Shown here piece by piece: positions 7,771 to 16,788 of a stretch of DNA of 64,000 nt. The DNA is from DATKGL01 sp035510795. Its GTDB lineage: Bacteria; Patescibacteriota; Saccharimonadia; Saccharimonadales; UBA4665. The notes under the pieces were generated by a model that saw only the letters and a program-made list of their open reading frames with translations, was not told the origin of the DNA and searched no databases. The position numbers were made by a program, and so were the translations under genes. Position 1 is the stretch's first letter, and every line of letters starts with the position of its first letter. The stretch covers positions 1-64,000 of the forward strand of contig DATKGL010000025.1 in NCBI GenBank assembly GCA_035510795.1, written 5' to 3'.

Positions 7771-10701
7771 ATGACTGCTGCTAGTGGTGGCCAAAGAAAA
7801 CGAGTAAAAAAGAACACATTCGTTACGCGTAGCGGTACGAGTATTAAGGTTAACCGGTCACTGACAGATAGGATAAAATCTCATCGCGATAACCGGGCGC
7901 GTCGGCGAGCAAAAAGATTATCGGCTCTGCCGAAGTCTAGAATTAAACGATTCTTTTTCAGATTCCAGCCCAAACGACTAGCCGCATACTGGTTCAGCCG
8001 GGACGGTTTGATTATGGCGCTCAAGATAACCGGCGTTGGTATTGTAGTGTTGTTCGTATTATTGATTGGACTATTTGCATACTTCCGGAAAGATTTACCG
8101 CAGTTAAACAATATTTCCGGAGGCAACCTTGGCGGCAGCATAACTTATTATGACCGGACCGGTACGGTTGAATTATTCCAGGATTATAACGCCGTCAAAA
8201 GAACCCCGGTTAAAAGTGTTCAGATTTCGCAATATATGAAAGACGCAACGGTTGCTATCGAGGATAAAAATTTTTATCACGAAGGGGCATTTAGCGTATC
8301 CGGAATTGTCCGGGCAGCGCTGCATGACGTGGTTAAAAAAGGCTCAGGGCTGCAGGGCGCCTCAACCATCACTGAGCAAGTCGTTAAGCTAAACGAAAGC
8401 TGGACCAATAACCGGAGCATCAGCACTAAAGTTAAGGAAATCATCTTGGCTGTTGATCTGGAGCGCGAGTATTCCAAGAACGACATATTGACAGGCTATT
8501 TGAATGTTGCCCCTTACGGCGGCGTCGAATACGGGGTCCAAGCCGCCGCTGAAGATTATTTTGGCGAAAATGCCAGTCAGCTCGACATCGCCCAATCCGC
8601 CATGCTGGCGGCGATACCACAAGATCCGCCCTACTATTCTCCCTACAGCAGCCCCCAATTTAATTCGGCGATCACTGATAACTATTTCGATCAGGGAGCA
8701 CTAATAGGACGGCAGGAGTACATTATCGCCCTGATGGTTAAGCAAAAATATATCACCCAAGCTCAGGCCAATACTGCGCTGAATGAGAACGTATTAGCTG
8801 AAGTCAAACCGCTAGAAAATAAGTACAACGGCATCGTCGATCCATATTTTGTCCTGGCCGCAAAACAGCAGCTTGATAATGAGTATGGTGCCGCCACAGT
8901 TAACCGCGGCGGCTGGAAAGTAATAACTACTATGAGCGTTCCGCTGCAAAACCTAGCTAATTCTGTCGTTGCAAAAAACCTGCCTTTGGTCGAGCGAAAT
9001 CACGGGGATGAGGAAGCAATAGTTGCCGAGAGTGTTCAAACCGGCCAGGTCGACGCACTGGTTGGCGGAGTTGATTTTAACAACCCTACCTATGGTGAGA
9101 TAAATTATGCCGAAGCTCCCATCCCGCCAGGCTCCAGCTTTAAACCGTATGATTATTCCACCCTCATTAACGATACGGATACTGCCGGCGCCGGATCAAT
9201 GCTCTATGACGTAAAAGAGCCGCTGCCCGGCTACCCATGCACCAATAGTCTACCACCGCTGCAGGGCGGGAATTGTCTTGAAGACTATGATTTTCTCTAC
9301 CCCGGGGCCGAGGAACTGCGCTATGCCCTCGCCGGCTCAAGAAACATTCCGGCAGTCAAGGCTATGCTGTCGGTTATTCCCAACACCCAGTGTGAAGAAA
9401 ATATTGTCTCCGGGTGCGTCCCGTCTATTAATAAAGTTATTTCCACTGCCGATGCTATGATGGACGTTCCAAACGCCTACCAATGCTATTCCGACGTCGC
9501 CCTTACCCAACCAACCCAGTGTTATGCCTCATCAGCTTTCGGCGACGGAGCATATTTAACTCTCGCCAATCATGTTAACGGCCTAGCGACACTGGCCCGA
9601 CTCGGACAAAGCATTCCCCAGACTTTAATCCTACAGATAACCAATTCCGATAATAAAGTCATCTATAATTGGACTCCCCCTAAACCAGTTCAGGTTCTTC
9701 AGCCGGACACCGCTTATATTATGGACAGTATGCTGGATGACCCAAACGCGACGTATTTACCGGGATCACAAAAGTTCCAACACTACGATGGATGGGATAT
9801 CGCCGTCAAGACCGGGACTACGAATAATGAGTACGACGCACTGATGACCTCTTGGACGACACAGTATGCTGTAGCTAGCTGGGTCGGCTACCACACTCGC
9901 AATGTCGCATTAACCGCCGGGCTATCGGAAGCCGTCACCGAGCCCCTGACAAAGACTTTCATCGAGGACGCACTGTCCATGCTAAACGAGAAACCCATAA
10001 ACTGGGTTCAGCCTCCGGGAATTAAAGTACTGCCGGCATTTCAACAAACCAGGCATATAGACTATGGCGACGTTGAACCGGGGCCGACAACAGACTTGTA
10101 CCCGTCGTGGTACACCGGCCAGGCTGTTACTGGGAATAAAACTCAGGCCGAGACTATCGATAAAGTCTCAAATGAAGTAGCAACCAGCTGCACTCCGACG
10201 ATGGCGTTGCAAAACGAGAATGCCCAAAGTCAAAATGAATATTCAATTGACCTGTTTTACCCAATTGGCCATACGCTAACAGCCACTTCTGCCACTACTG
10301 CTACTGACGACGTCCATAGCTGCAGCGACCAGCCGCTCGCAACACCGACCGTTGAGGTCGTCGATCCGAACACCGATAGCCAAGTCACTCCCGACAGCAA
10401 CGGCAACTATGACTGTAACGTTACCTGCGATATCCTAGTTACCCCGTCCGGCTTGCCGCCGGTAGATACCCTCGGTACCAACCCATACCCCAGGTACCCA
10501 ATCTCCGTAAACCTACAGATCGGCGGTTCTACGGTTAATACACAGTCAATCGCCTCGTCAGACAGTGCCGGCACTACTTTAACTTTTTCTTACTCGCCGC
10601 CTACGTCGGTCGCCCAGCTATCCGTCCAACTAGTCGACAACGCGCTTTATTCAGTTACGACCGCAAACTACCCGATCACTAATATTGCTACTTCGCCATA
10701 G
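7771..10701 (+). CDS. class A penicillin-binding protein (transglycosylase/transpeptidase)
   Basis: This 976-residue bifunctional enzyme builds peptidoglycan. A basic cytoplasmic tail (1-70) precedes one membrane helix (about 82-104). The GT51 transglycosylase domain has catalytic Glu164 in VAIEDKNFYH and QGASTITEQ at 195-203. The transpeptidase has SSFK with Ser455 as nucleophile, SRN at 523-525, and KTGT at 680-683. Six cysteines between 490 and 584 could form disulfides outside the cell. After the catalytic core there is a long C-terminal extension, roughly from residue 760. It is rich in Thr, Pro and Asp, and its final ~80 residues look Ig-like. The extension is longer than in typical PBP1A and may contact the envelope. 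The gene is convergent with the PIN/TRAM gene, 9 nt apart. Confidence 0.95.
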   Translation: MTAASGGQRKRVKKNTFVTRSGTSIKVNRSLTDRIKSHRDNRARRRAKRLSALPKSRIKRFFFRFQPKRLAAYWFSRDGLIMALKITGVGIVVLFVLLIGLFAYFRKDLPQLNNISGGNLGGSITYYDRTGTVELFQDYNAVKRTPVKSVQISQYMKDATVAIEDKNFYHEGAFSVSGIVRAALHDVVKKGSGLQGASTITEQVVKLNESWTNNRSISTKVKEIILAVDLEREYSKNDILTGYLNVAPYGGVEYGVQAAAEDYFGENASQLDIAQSAMLAAIPQDPPYYSPYSSPQFNSAITDNYFDQGALIGRQEYIIALMVKQKYITQAQANTALNENVLAEVKPLENKYNGIVDPYFVLAAKQQLDNEYGAATVNRGGWKVITTMSVPLQNLANSVVAKNLPLVERNHGDEEAIVAESVQTGQVDALVGGVDFNNPTYGEINYAEAPIPPGSSFKPYDYSTLINDTDTAGAGSMLYDVKEPLPGYPCTNSLPPLQGGNCLEDYDFLYPGAEELRYALAGSRNIPAVKAMLSVIPNTQCEENIVSGCVPSINKVISTADAMMDVPNAYQCYSDVALTQPTQCYASSAFGDGAYLTLANHVNGLATLARLGQSIPQTLILQITNSDNKVIYNWTPPKPVQVLQPDTAYIMDSMLDDPNATYLPGSQKFQHYDGWDIAVKTGTTNNEYDALMTSWTTQYAVASWVGYHTRNVALTAGLSEAVTEPLTKTFIEDALSMLNEKPINWVQPPGIKVLPAFQQTRHIDYGDVEPGPTTDLYPSWYTGQAVTGNKTQAETIDKVSNEVATSCTPTMALQNENAQSQNEYSIDLFYPIGHTLTATSATTATDDVHSCSDQPLATPTVEVVDPNTDSQVTPDSNGNYDCNVTCDILVTPSGLPPVDTLGTNPYPRYPISVNLQIGGSTVNTQSIASSDSAGTTLTFSYSPPTSVAQLSVQLVDNALYSVTTANYPITNIATSP

Positions 10702-10710
10702 AGCCAAAAC

Positions 10711-11493
10711 TTAACCGTGCCTGGGATGGCGAGACATCCTGTCTCGGATATTTGTCGTTTCACGATTATTGGATTGACTAGTATTTTTCTTGGGTAATTC
10801 TTGCTGCTTAACGGCATGAGCAAACACCATCTTACCGGCTACGGTTTGGTGCATCCGGTCGACTTCGATTTCTAATTTTCTGCCGATAGCTCCTGAGGCA
10901 TTATCAACGACGACCATAGTTCCATCTTCTAAATAGCCAACACCCTGGTCCGGACTGCTGCCACGCTGGACGATCTTGATAGTCAGATCTTCTCCCGGCA
11001 GGTTAACCGGCCTTAGTTTCTGGGCCAGTTCATTAATATTTAGCACCTTAATCCCTTCAACGGCAGCGACTTTACCTAAATTGTAGTCGGTCGTATACAA
11101 GTCAGCTTTTTTCTGTTTCGACAAAGCTATCAATTTGTCGTCATTAGCTTTCATATTTAATAAGGGAGTGCGATCGATTGTCAGCGTTAGCTGGTCGGTC
11201 ATTTGCTGCAGTTCGTGAATGACATCGAGCCCGAATCGAGCCCGTTCACGCTTATGGGCATCTTGCCCGTCAGCCAGCAGCTGAAGCTCGTTAACGATGA
11301 ACTGCGGTATGACCATTTCCTGTACGATAAAACCGGCTTTAACTATTTCGATAATCCGGCCATCAATCAGACCGCAACTGTCAACAATTATTTTGTGCTT
11401 TGATCCGAATAAACTAATTTTCGATAATTTTTCGGTTTTAGCTATAAGCAAATAAATAACTACAAGTAATAATGCTAATTGAATGTATTCCAT
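10711..11493 (-). CDS. PIN/TRAM domain protein (YacL-like)
   Basis: The 260-residue protein has one N-terminal membrane helix (about 4-20). A PIN nuclease-like domain follows with conserved acids in IVDSCGLIDGR, IVNELQ and TTDYNLGK. A TRAM RNA-binding domain (about 168-225) has GVGYLEDGTMVVV and IGRKLEIEVDR. Family members such as YacL are membrane-anchored putative ribonucleases of unknown target. AAAGGAT lies 9 nt before the ATG. The gene starts 7 nt after the radA stop, as in many bacteria where the two are adjacent. Confidence 0.85.
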   Translation of the reverse strand: MEYIQLALLLVVIYLLIAKTEKLSKISLFGSKHKIIVDSCGLIDGRIIEIVKAGFIVQEMVIPQFIVNELQLLADGQDAHKRERARFGLDVIHELQQMTDQLTLTIDRTPLLNMKANDDKLIALSKQKKADLYTTDYNLGKVAAVEGIKVLNINELAQKLRPVNLPGEDLTIKIVQRGSSPDQGVGYLEDGTMVVVDNASGAIGRKLEIEVDRMHQTVAGKMVFAHAVKQQELPKKNTSQSNNRETTNIRDRMSRHPRHG

Positions 11494-11500
11494 TTGTTTT

Positions 11501-12853
11501 TTATCCTTTTTTTAAAAATTTATTTAGTGCTGATTTGATGTCGCTGACTTCATGAATCATTTTATTCGATTTACCGACCTTTTGGCGCGGCCCGATAGCA
11601 ACTTTAAAACCAAGCTTCAGAGCTTCGGCCAAACGTTTGTCGGCAAATGGGACGTGCCTTATTTCCCCCGACAAGCCAACCTCTCCGAACACAACTGCGT
11701 TATCTTTCAGCTGCAGTCCCTTAGCAGCAGAACCTATCGCCATGCAGATAGCCAAATCAGCCGCCGGTTCGGCTAACTTAATACCTCCAACAACATTTAT
11801 GAAAATATCCTGGTCCGATAACTTGAGTTTCGTCCTTCGCTCTAAGACGGCGATTAATAAATTAACCCTATTTAAGTCAACTCCACTGGCGGTCCTTTTA
11901 GGATAGCCATAATTTGTTGGGTTCACTAACGCCTGGATCTCAACCAAAATCGGCCGCGACCCTTCCATGGTGGCGTGCACCACAGAACCATCACACAGTT
12001 GCCGCTCAGCCAAAAGAGCGGCTGACGGGTTCTGGACAACCTGCAGCCCGTTATCTGCCATTTCAAAAATTCCAGCTTCATTGGTTGGCCCATAGCGGTT
12101 TTTGTTGGCCCGTAATATCTTAAAACCGCCATACGTGTCACCTTCAAGCTGAAGCACTACATCTACCATGTGCTCAAGTACTTTCGGGCCGGCAATAGAA
12201 CCTTCCTTAGTTACGTGACCGACAATAATCACTGCACAATTAGAAGTTTTAGCGGCGGCCATGATGAGCTGGGTGCTGGCGGCAATTTGACTGACAGAGC
12301 CGGCAGCCGAGCTAATCGACTGGCACATGACGGTTTGGATGGAATCAACAACTACAAACCTATAGTCACCCGCCTCAACCGTCTTAGCGATGTCGTCAGC
12401 AACCATGCTGGTAGCTAAGTGCAATTTTTCCGTTGATGTACCTAACCGGCGGGCTCGGAGACTGACTTGATGGGCTGATTCTTCGCCGCTGACATATAGC
12501 ACTTCCATCTTGCCGGCGAGAGCGTTAGCAATTTGCAGCAACAGAGTGCTTTTCCCAATTCCCGGCTGCCCGGCGACCAAACTGACGCTACCCGGAACGA
12601 TGCCGCCGCCCATAATCTTGTCGAATTCTTCAATGCCGGTAACTAATCGTGGTTGGTCATGCGATGCCGCCGAGATGACGGGCTGACTTTTTAGCAGGCG
12701 GCCTTTACTTTTAAATATATCGGCTGAACGTCCAAGACTGACCTCTTCTTCCAGCGTATTCCACTCTCCACAGCTGCTACAGCGTCCTGCCCATTTTGAG
12801 TATGCCGCTCCGCAGTTACTGCAAACATAGCTAAGCGTCGGGTTTTTTGGCAT
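11501..12853 (-). CDS. radA: DNA repair protein RadA
   Basis: The 450 residues are standard length. An N-terminal four-Cys zinc finger (YVCSNCGAAY...GRCSSCGEW, about 9-31) is followed by a RecA-type ATPase with Walker A GQPGIGKST. The RadA-specific KNRYG motif is present (the usual form is KNRFG). A C-terminal Lon-protease-like domain starts near 290 (SGVDLNRVNLLIAVLERR). RadA is a hexameric helicase promoting branch migration in recombination. It is followed by the PIN/TRAM gene in the same direction. Confidence 0.97.
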   Translation of the reverse strand: MPKNPTLSYVCSNCGAAYSKWAGRCSSCGEWNTLEEEVSLGRSADIFKSKGRLLKSQPVISAASHDQPRLVTGIEEFDKIMGGGIVPGSVSLVAGQPGIGKSTLLLQIANALAGKMEVLYVSGEESAHQVSLRARRLGTSTEKLHLATSMVADDIAKTVEAGDYRFVVVDSIQTVMCQSISSAAGSVSQIAASTQLIMAAAKTSNCAVIIVGHVTKEGSIAGPKVLEHMVDVVLQLEGDTYGGFKILRANKNRYGPTNEAGIFEMADNGLQVVQNPSAALLAERQLCDGSVVHATMEGSRPILVEIQALVNPTNYGYPKRTASGVDLNRVNLLIAVLERRTKLKLSDQDIFINVVGGIKLAEPAADLAICMAIGSAAKGLQLKDNAVVFGEVGLSGEIRHVPFADKRLAEALKLGFKVAIGPRQKVGKSNKMIHEVSDIKSALNKFLKKG

Positions 12854-12927
12854 ATCTATATCAGTTTACCATGCTGAAGTGTTGCTTGATCTGGTTGTGC
12901 TGGGTCCTTTTAACTGCCGGCAGGCAG

Positions 12928-15414
12928 CTACTCAGCTGCCAGCTGATAGCTTAACTTACCTTGCTGGGAGCCTATTTTGACGATATCGCCCTTCGAATAG
13001 TGCCCATTCAACAGCTCCATTGAAACTTGATCCTCAATTGTATCCTGGATCAATCGGCGCAGAGGCCGGACACCATTATGGGGGTCATAGCCATGACCGA
13101 GCAGGTATTGCCGACCAGCACTGGTCAAACTGAGACCTACTCCTTGTTTCGTTAGCCGATTAGTAAGTTCTTCAATCTGTAAATCAATGATCTTATTAAT
13201 GTCTTTTTTGGTTAAACCTCGGAATACTATCACTTTATCGATTCGGTTGAGAAGTTCAGGCAACATCGTTTTTTTAAGTTCATCGAGAACTTTGATGCTG
13301 TTCGTTTCATGCAACTTGTCAAGGTTTTCAAAGTCATCGTTGCGGTTGGCGTGAAAGCCGAGGTCAGCTTCGCGCTGAAGTTTCGCCGCGCCAATATTAC
13401 TCGTCATAATTACGATCGTATTAGTAAAGTCGATTCGGCGGCTCTTGGCGTCAGTTAGATAGCCATCTTCTAAAATTTGCAACAGCATGTTAAATACATC
13501 AGGGTGGGCTTTTTCGATTTCATCAAACAGAACTAAGCTGTAGGGTTGGCGCCGAATTTTATCGGTCAGCTGACCGCCGTCTTCATAACCGACATAGCCG
13601 GCGGGCGCGCCGACCAGTCTCGACACGGTGTGGTGCTCCCGGAATTCGCTCATATCAATTTTCACCAGGGCACCGTCATTACCGAAAAATTCTCGGGCCA
13701 ATACTCGGGCTAATTCTGTTTTTCCGACTCCGGTCGGCCCTAGAAATATAAATGATCCGATCGGACGATTCTCGCTAGCTACCCCAGACCGATTGCGCCT
13801 AATGGCGCTTGAGACGGCTCCAACCGCCTCGCTCTGACCGATAACGTACTTGCTTAAATTCTTCTCAAGATTAATCAGATACTTGGCTTCGGCTCGAATT
13901 ACTTTTTTCGTAGGAATACCGGTCATCCTAGAAACCACCGCAGCAACATCTTCCGTAGTGACAATAAGTTTTTTAGATATGCGTTGAGTTGATTGAATCT
14001 GAAGAATTTCTTTATTGATCTGGCTGGCACGAGTTTTTTCTTTAGCAGCCCGCTCATAATTCTCAGCCTCAACGGCATCGTCTATCCGATTGTTAACCAA
14101 CTGCAGTTCTTTCTGCAGGCGCCTGACAGCCGGTAGGGTTTTGCCTTTATCGACTCGTAAATATGCCGCCGTTTCGTCAAGTAAATCAATTGCCTTGTCT
14201 GGCATATAGCGCTCATTAATATAACGTTTGGCTAAATGAACGATGTCCCCAAGAACTTCGTCGGGGACTGTCACGCCGTGAAATGATTCATAATGCTCTC
14301 GTAATCCTTTAAGAATAGCTGCTGTTTCAGCTACTGTTGCTTCAGGTACCTGGATTGGCTGGAAACGACGTTCAAGAGCGGCATCTTTCTCGATGTGCTT
14401 GGTATACTCCGCAGTTGTGGTCGCGCCGATGACCCTAATCTTACCGCGGGCCAGAGAAGGCTTGAGCATATTTCCGGCATCCATCGCCCCTTCAGCGGCG
14501 CCAGCTCCGACAATTAAGTGCAGCTCATCAATAAAGACAATGATGCGATTATCTTTTTCGAGTTCAGCTAAAACTTTCTTAAGTCTTTCTTCGAATTCAC
14601 CACGATATTTAGTGCCGGCTATCATACTGGCCAAATCAAGCATAACTATGCGCTTGTCCAACAGGCTGTCCGGGACATCTTCAGCAATAATTCGCTGAGC
14701 TAATCCTTCAACTATTGCCGTTTTACCAACTCCTGGTTCACCTATCAAGACTGGATTATTTTTGGTCCGGCGGTTAAGAATGGTGATAAGCCGCTTGATT
14801 TGATCTTCCCGACCAACAACTGGATCCAAATTACCAGACCGAGCTTCATCGGTCAGATCTGTGCCAAAATAATCGATAGCTGATTTATGGGCCCGACGGC
14901 CGCCTGGACGACGCGGCGAAGCAGACCCGCTGCTGTGCTCCGGATCGTATTGCTGACGGCTTAAAAACTGGTCAAGCTCGCTTACCAGTGAATCAGTGTT
15001 GACATTCATGTCACGCAGCAAAATTGTAGCGCGGGCATTTTTTTGCGTCAAAATGCTATAAAGAATATGCTCTGTGCCGCAGGCATCCTGATTATAGTCC
15101 TGTGCTACATCATAGGCCGTCCTGAGAGTCAGTTTAGCTGTTTCACTAAGTCCTTTAGCACCCATGTTGACAACTAATGTTTTAGGCGTCAGGTTAAGTG
15201 CTAATCGGGCCCGATCGAGGGTCACGCCTGCGCCTTCCAAAATTTTGGCGCCGATACTGCTTTCCTGAGCCAACACTCCAAGCAACAAATGCTCAGTTCC
15301 GATATAAGCGCTCCCAAAGCTCCTGGCAATAGCATCAGCATGCTTAAGACTGGCTAGAGCATTGTCTGTAAGATAATTTTTGAATTCCTGGAAGTCAGAA
15401 GTATCTGGCATCAT
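12928..15414 (-). CDS. clpC: ATP-dependent Clp protease ATP-binding subunit ClpC
   Basis: The 828-residue Hsp100 unfoldase feeds ClpP. Two Clp-N repeats (about 10-150) precede AAA+ domain 1, which has Walker A GEPGVGKTA and Walker B VFIDELH. The short UVR/M domain (about 430-465, with AENYERAAKEK) distinguishes ClpC from ClpB. AAA+ domain 2 has GPTGVGKTE and LFDEIEKAHPDVFNMLLQ. The C-terminal D2-small domain is intact. The promoter is covered by a CIRCE element, so control by HrcA is expected. Two ATGs stand in tandem and the first is used here. The ClpP partner is not in this window. Confidence 0.97.
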   Translation of the reverse strand: MMPDTSDFQEFKNYLTDNALASLKHADAIARSFGSAYIGTEHLLLGVLAQESSIGAKILEGAGVTLDRARLALNLTPKTLVVNMGAKGLSETAKLTLRTAYDVAQDYNQDACGTEHILYSILTQKNARATILLRDMNVNTDSLVSELDQFLSRQQYDPEHSSGSASPRRPGGRRAHKSAIDYFGTDLTDEARSGNLDPVVGREDQIKRLITILNRRTKNNPVLIGEPGVGKTAIVEGLAQRIIAEDVPDSLLDKRIVMLDLASMIAGTKYRGEFEERLKKVLAELEKDNRIIVFIDELHLIVGAGAAEGAMDAGNMLKPSLARGKIRVIGATTTAEYTKHIEKDAALERRFQPIQVPEATVAETAAILKGLREHYESFHGVTVPDEVLGDIVHLAKRYINERYMPDKAIDLLDETAAYLRVDKGKTLPAVRRLQKELQLVNNRIDDAVEAENYERAAKEKTRASQINKEILQIQSTQRISKKLIVTTEDVAAVVSRMTGIPTKKVIRAEAKYLINLEKNLSKYVIGQSEAVGAVSSAIRRNRSGVASENRPIGSFIFLGPTGVGKTELARVLAREFFGNDGALVKIDMSEFREHHTVSRLVGAPAGYVGYEDGGQLTDKIRRQPYSLVLFDEIEKAHPDVFNMLLQILEDGYLTDAKSRRIDFTNTIVIMTSNIGAAKLQREADLGFHANRNDDFENLDKLHETNSIKVLDELKKTMLPELLNRIDKVIVFRGLTKKDINKIIDLQIEELTNRLTKQGVGLSLTSAGRQYLLGHGYDPHNGVRPLRRLIQDTIEDQVSMELLNGHYSKGDIVKIGSQQGKLSYQLAAE

Positions 15415-15470
15415 ATTGAAATCAACGGTTCCCCTTCTAGCGAGCTATACGATAAACATTCGCTAATACC

Positions 15471-15499
15471 ATATTATTATTTTAGCACTCACTAGTCAA
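15471..15499 (-). promoter_or_regulatory. clpC promoter
   Basis: On the minus strand, -35 TTGACT (15494-15499) and -10 TAATAT (15471-15476) are separated by exactly 17 nt. The -35 lies inside the CIRCE spacer, so repressor binding would block polymerase. The leader to the clpC ATG is about 50 nt. Confidence 0.75.
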
Positions 15500-15508
15500 G
15501 AGTGCCAA
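15482..15508 (-). promoter_or_regulatory. CIRCE operator (HrcA site)
   Basis: TTAGCACTC (15482-15490), a 9-nt spacer, then GAGTGCCAA (15500-15508). This matches the CIRCE consensus TTAGCACTC-N9-GAGTGCTAA with one mismatch. CIRCE is bound by the heat-shock repressor HrcA. It lies across the clpC promoter, so clpC should be derepressed on heat or misfolding stress. Confidence 0.9.
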
Positions 15509-15520
15509 AATAACTTTTGC

Positions 15521-16681
15521 TTATTCGCCGTGTTTTTCGATTGCTTCAAGTAGTGAGCTCTCTAATTGCTCTTTCTTTTTAAGTTTGGGTTTCTTGACTG
15601 ATTCTTTGATAACTTTTTTCGCTATAGGCTCGGGTTCAGCTACTTTTTCAGACGCTATATCGATTTCGTAGCCTGTTAATTTGCTGGCCAGACGAACATT
15701 CTGTCCACCCTTACCAATAGCAATACTAAGTTGGTCTTCAGGAACCAAAACGATTGCTTTGGTGTTTTTATTATCAATTGTCACTTTTGTGACCTTGGTC
15801 GGACTAAGCGCATTACTGATAAAAGTTACTGGGTCTTCTGCCCAGACAACGATATCAATCTTTTCCTGATCGCCAATTTCACCCATAACTGCATTAACTC
15901 TGGTGCCGTGTCCACCGACAAAAGTTCCAACCGGATCAACGCCCGGGACCGTGGAACGGACAGCTAATTTTGTTCGTATACCAGCTTCACGGGCAATACT
16001 TTTAATTTCGACTGCCCCGTTTTCCATTTCCGGAACTTCGCCCCTGAACAGCCATTCTATAAATTCGCCGTTTCCACGAGAGACGATAAGCTGAGGACCG
16101 CGAAAGCCGCGTTCAACATCTTTTAGATAAACTTTAAGGCGTTGACCGGGATAATAACGTTCGCCTTGAATTTGTTCGCTTTTAGGCATAATCCCATGAG
16201 CCCGCCCCAGATCAACCCGGACTACATTACCTTCAACACGTGAGACCAATCCGTTAATAACCGTACCGATTTTATCTTCAAACTCGGTCATGATAATTTC
16301 CCGCTCAGCTTCACGCAAGCGCTGAAGAATAACCTGCTTTGCCGTTTGCGCCGCAACTCGTCCGAAGCTTTCAACTTTTTGATAAACTTCAATCTCTTCG
16401 CCAATTTTAGCGTCCTTCTTCAGTTTGCGGGCGTCTTCAAGACTAATTTCATAGGCCGGCTGACTTACTTCTTTGATGATTTCTTTGTTCACGTAAGCGC
16501 TAACTTCGCCGGTGTTCAGGTTCATACTGACTCGGACTTCCTGATCGCGGTCGCCGTAATCACGTCGAAATGCAGCAGCGAGGGCTTGCTCAACTACTTC
16601 CTGGACAGCATCTTCAGGTAAATTCTTTTCCTCGGCAATCGCTTTGATGGCAATTACCAGCTGCTTCATATCTAAATCCAC
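15521..16681 (-). CDS. nusA: transcription termination/antitermination factor NusA
   Basis: The 386-residue protein has the NusA order of domains. The N-terminal RNA-polymerase-binding domain (about 1-125, with AAFRRDYGD) is followed by an S1 domain (about 130-200; GLVSRVEGNVVRVDLG). Two KH domains come next (EWLFRGEVPE onward; AIGKGGQNVRLASKL near 325). The Lys/Glu-rich tail replaces the acidic repeats of longer homologues. It binds RNA polymerase and nascent RNA to modulate pausing and termination. The start is GTG at 16681, because AAAGGAG lies 6 nt upstream; the ATG four codons later is too far away. A terminator-like hairpin lies in its own leader. Confidence 0.95.
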   Translation of the reverse strand: MDLDMKQLVIAIKAIAEEKNLPEDAVQEVVEQALAAAFRRDYGDRDQEVRVSMNLNTGEVSAYVNKEIIKEVSQPAYEISLEDARKLKKDAKIGEEIEVYQKVESFGRVAAQTAKQVILQRLREAEREIIMTEFEDKIGTVINGLVSRVEGNVVRVDLGRAHGIMPKSEQIQGERYYPGQRLKVYLKDVERGFRGPQLIVSRGNGEFIEWLFRGEVPEMENGAVEIKSIAREAGIRTKLAVRSTVPGVDPVGTFVGGHGTRVNAVMGEIGDQEKIDIVVWAEDPVTFISNALSPTKVTKVTIDNKNTKAIVLVPEDQLSIAIGKGGQNVRLASKLTGYEIDIASEKVAEPEPIAKKVIKESVKKPKLKKKEQLESSLLEAIEKHGE

Positions 16682-16698
16682 GATCGGCTCCTTTCATT

Positions 16699-16723
16699 AA
16701 AAAATCCGACCATTTGGCCGGAT
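16699..16723 (-). terminator. terminator-like hairpin in the nusA leader
   Basis: On the minus strand ATCCGGCC-AAAT-GGTCGGAT forms an 8-bp stem with one G-U pair and a tetraloop, immediately followed by six U. It lies between the predicted nusA promoter and its Shine-Dalgarno. Because the upstream gene is divergent, no other minus-strand transcript needs ending here, so attenuation of nusA itself is the likely role. That role is inference. Confidence 0.65.
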
Positions 16724-16734
16724 GTAACAAATGA

Positions 16735-16763
16735 AGTATACGCTACAACTGCTAATAAGGCAA
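16735..16763 (-). promoter_or_regulatory. nusA promoter
   Basis: -35 TTGCCT (16758-16763), 17-nt spacer, -10 TATACT (16735-16740) on the minus strand. The transcript would begin a few nucleotides before the leader hairpin. The same -35 sequence with a 17-nt spacer precedes rplS. Confidence 0.65.
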
Positions 16764-16788
16764 GCCGTGCGTGTTAAAATGGAGGACA

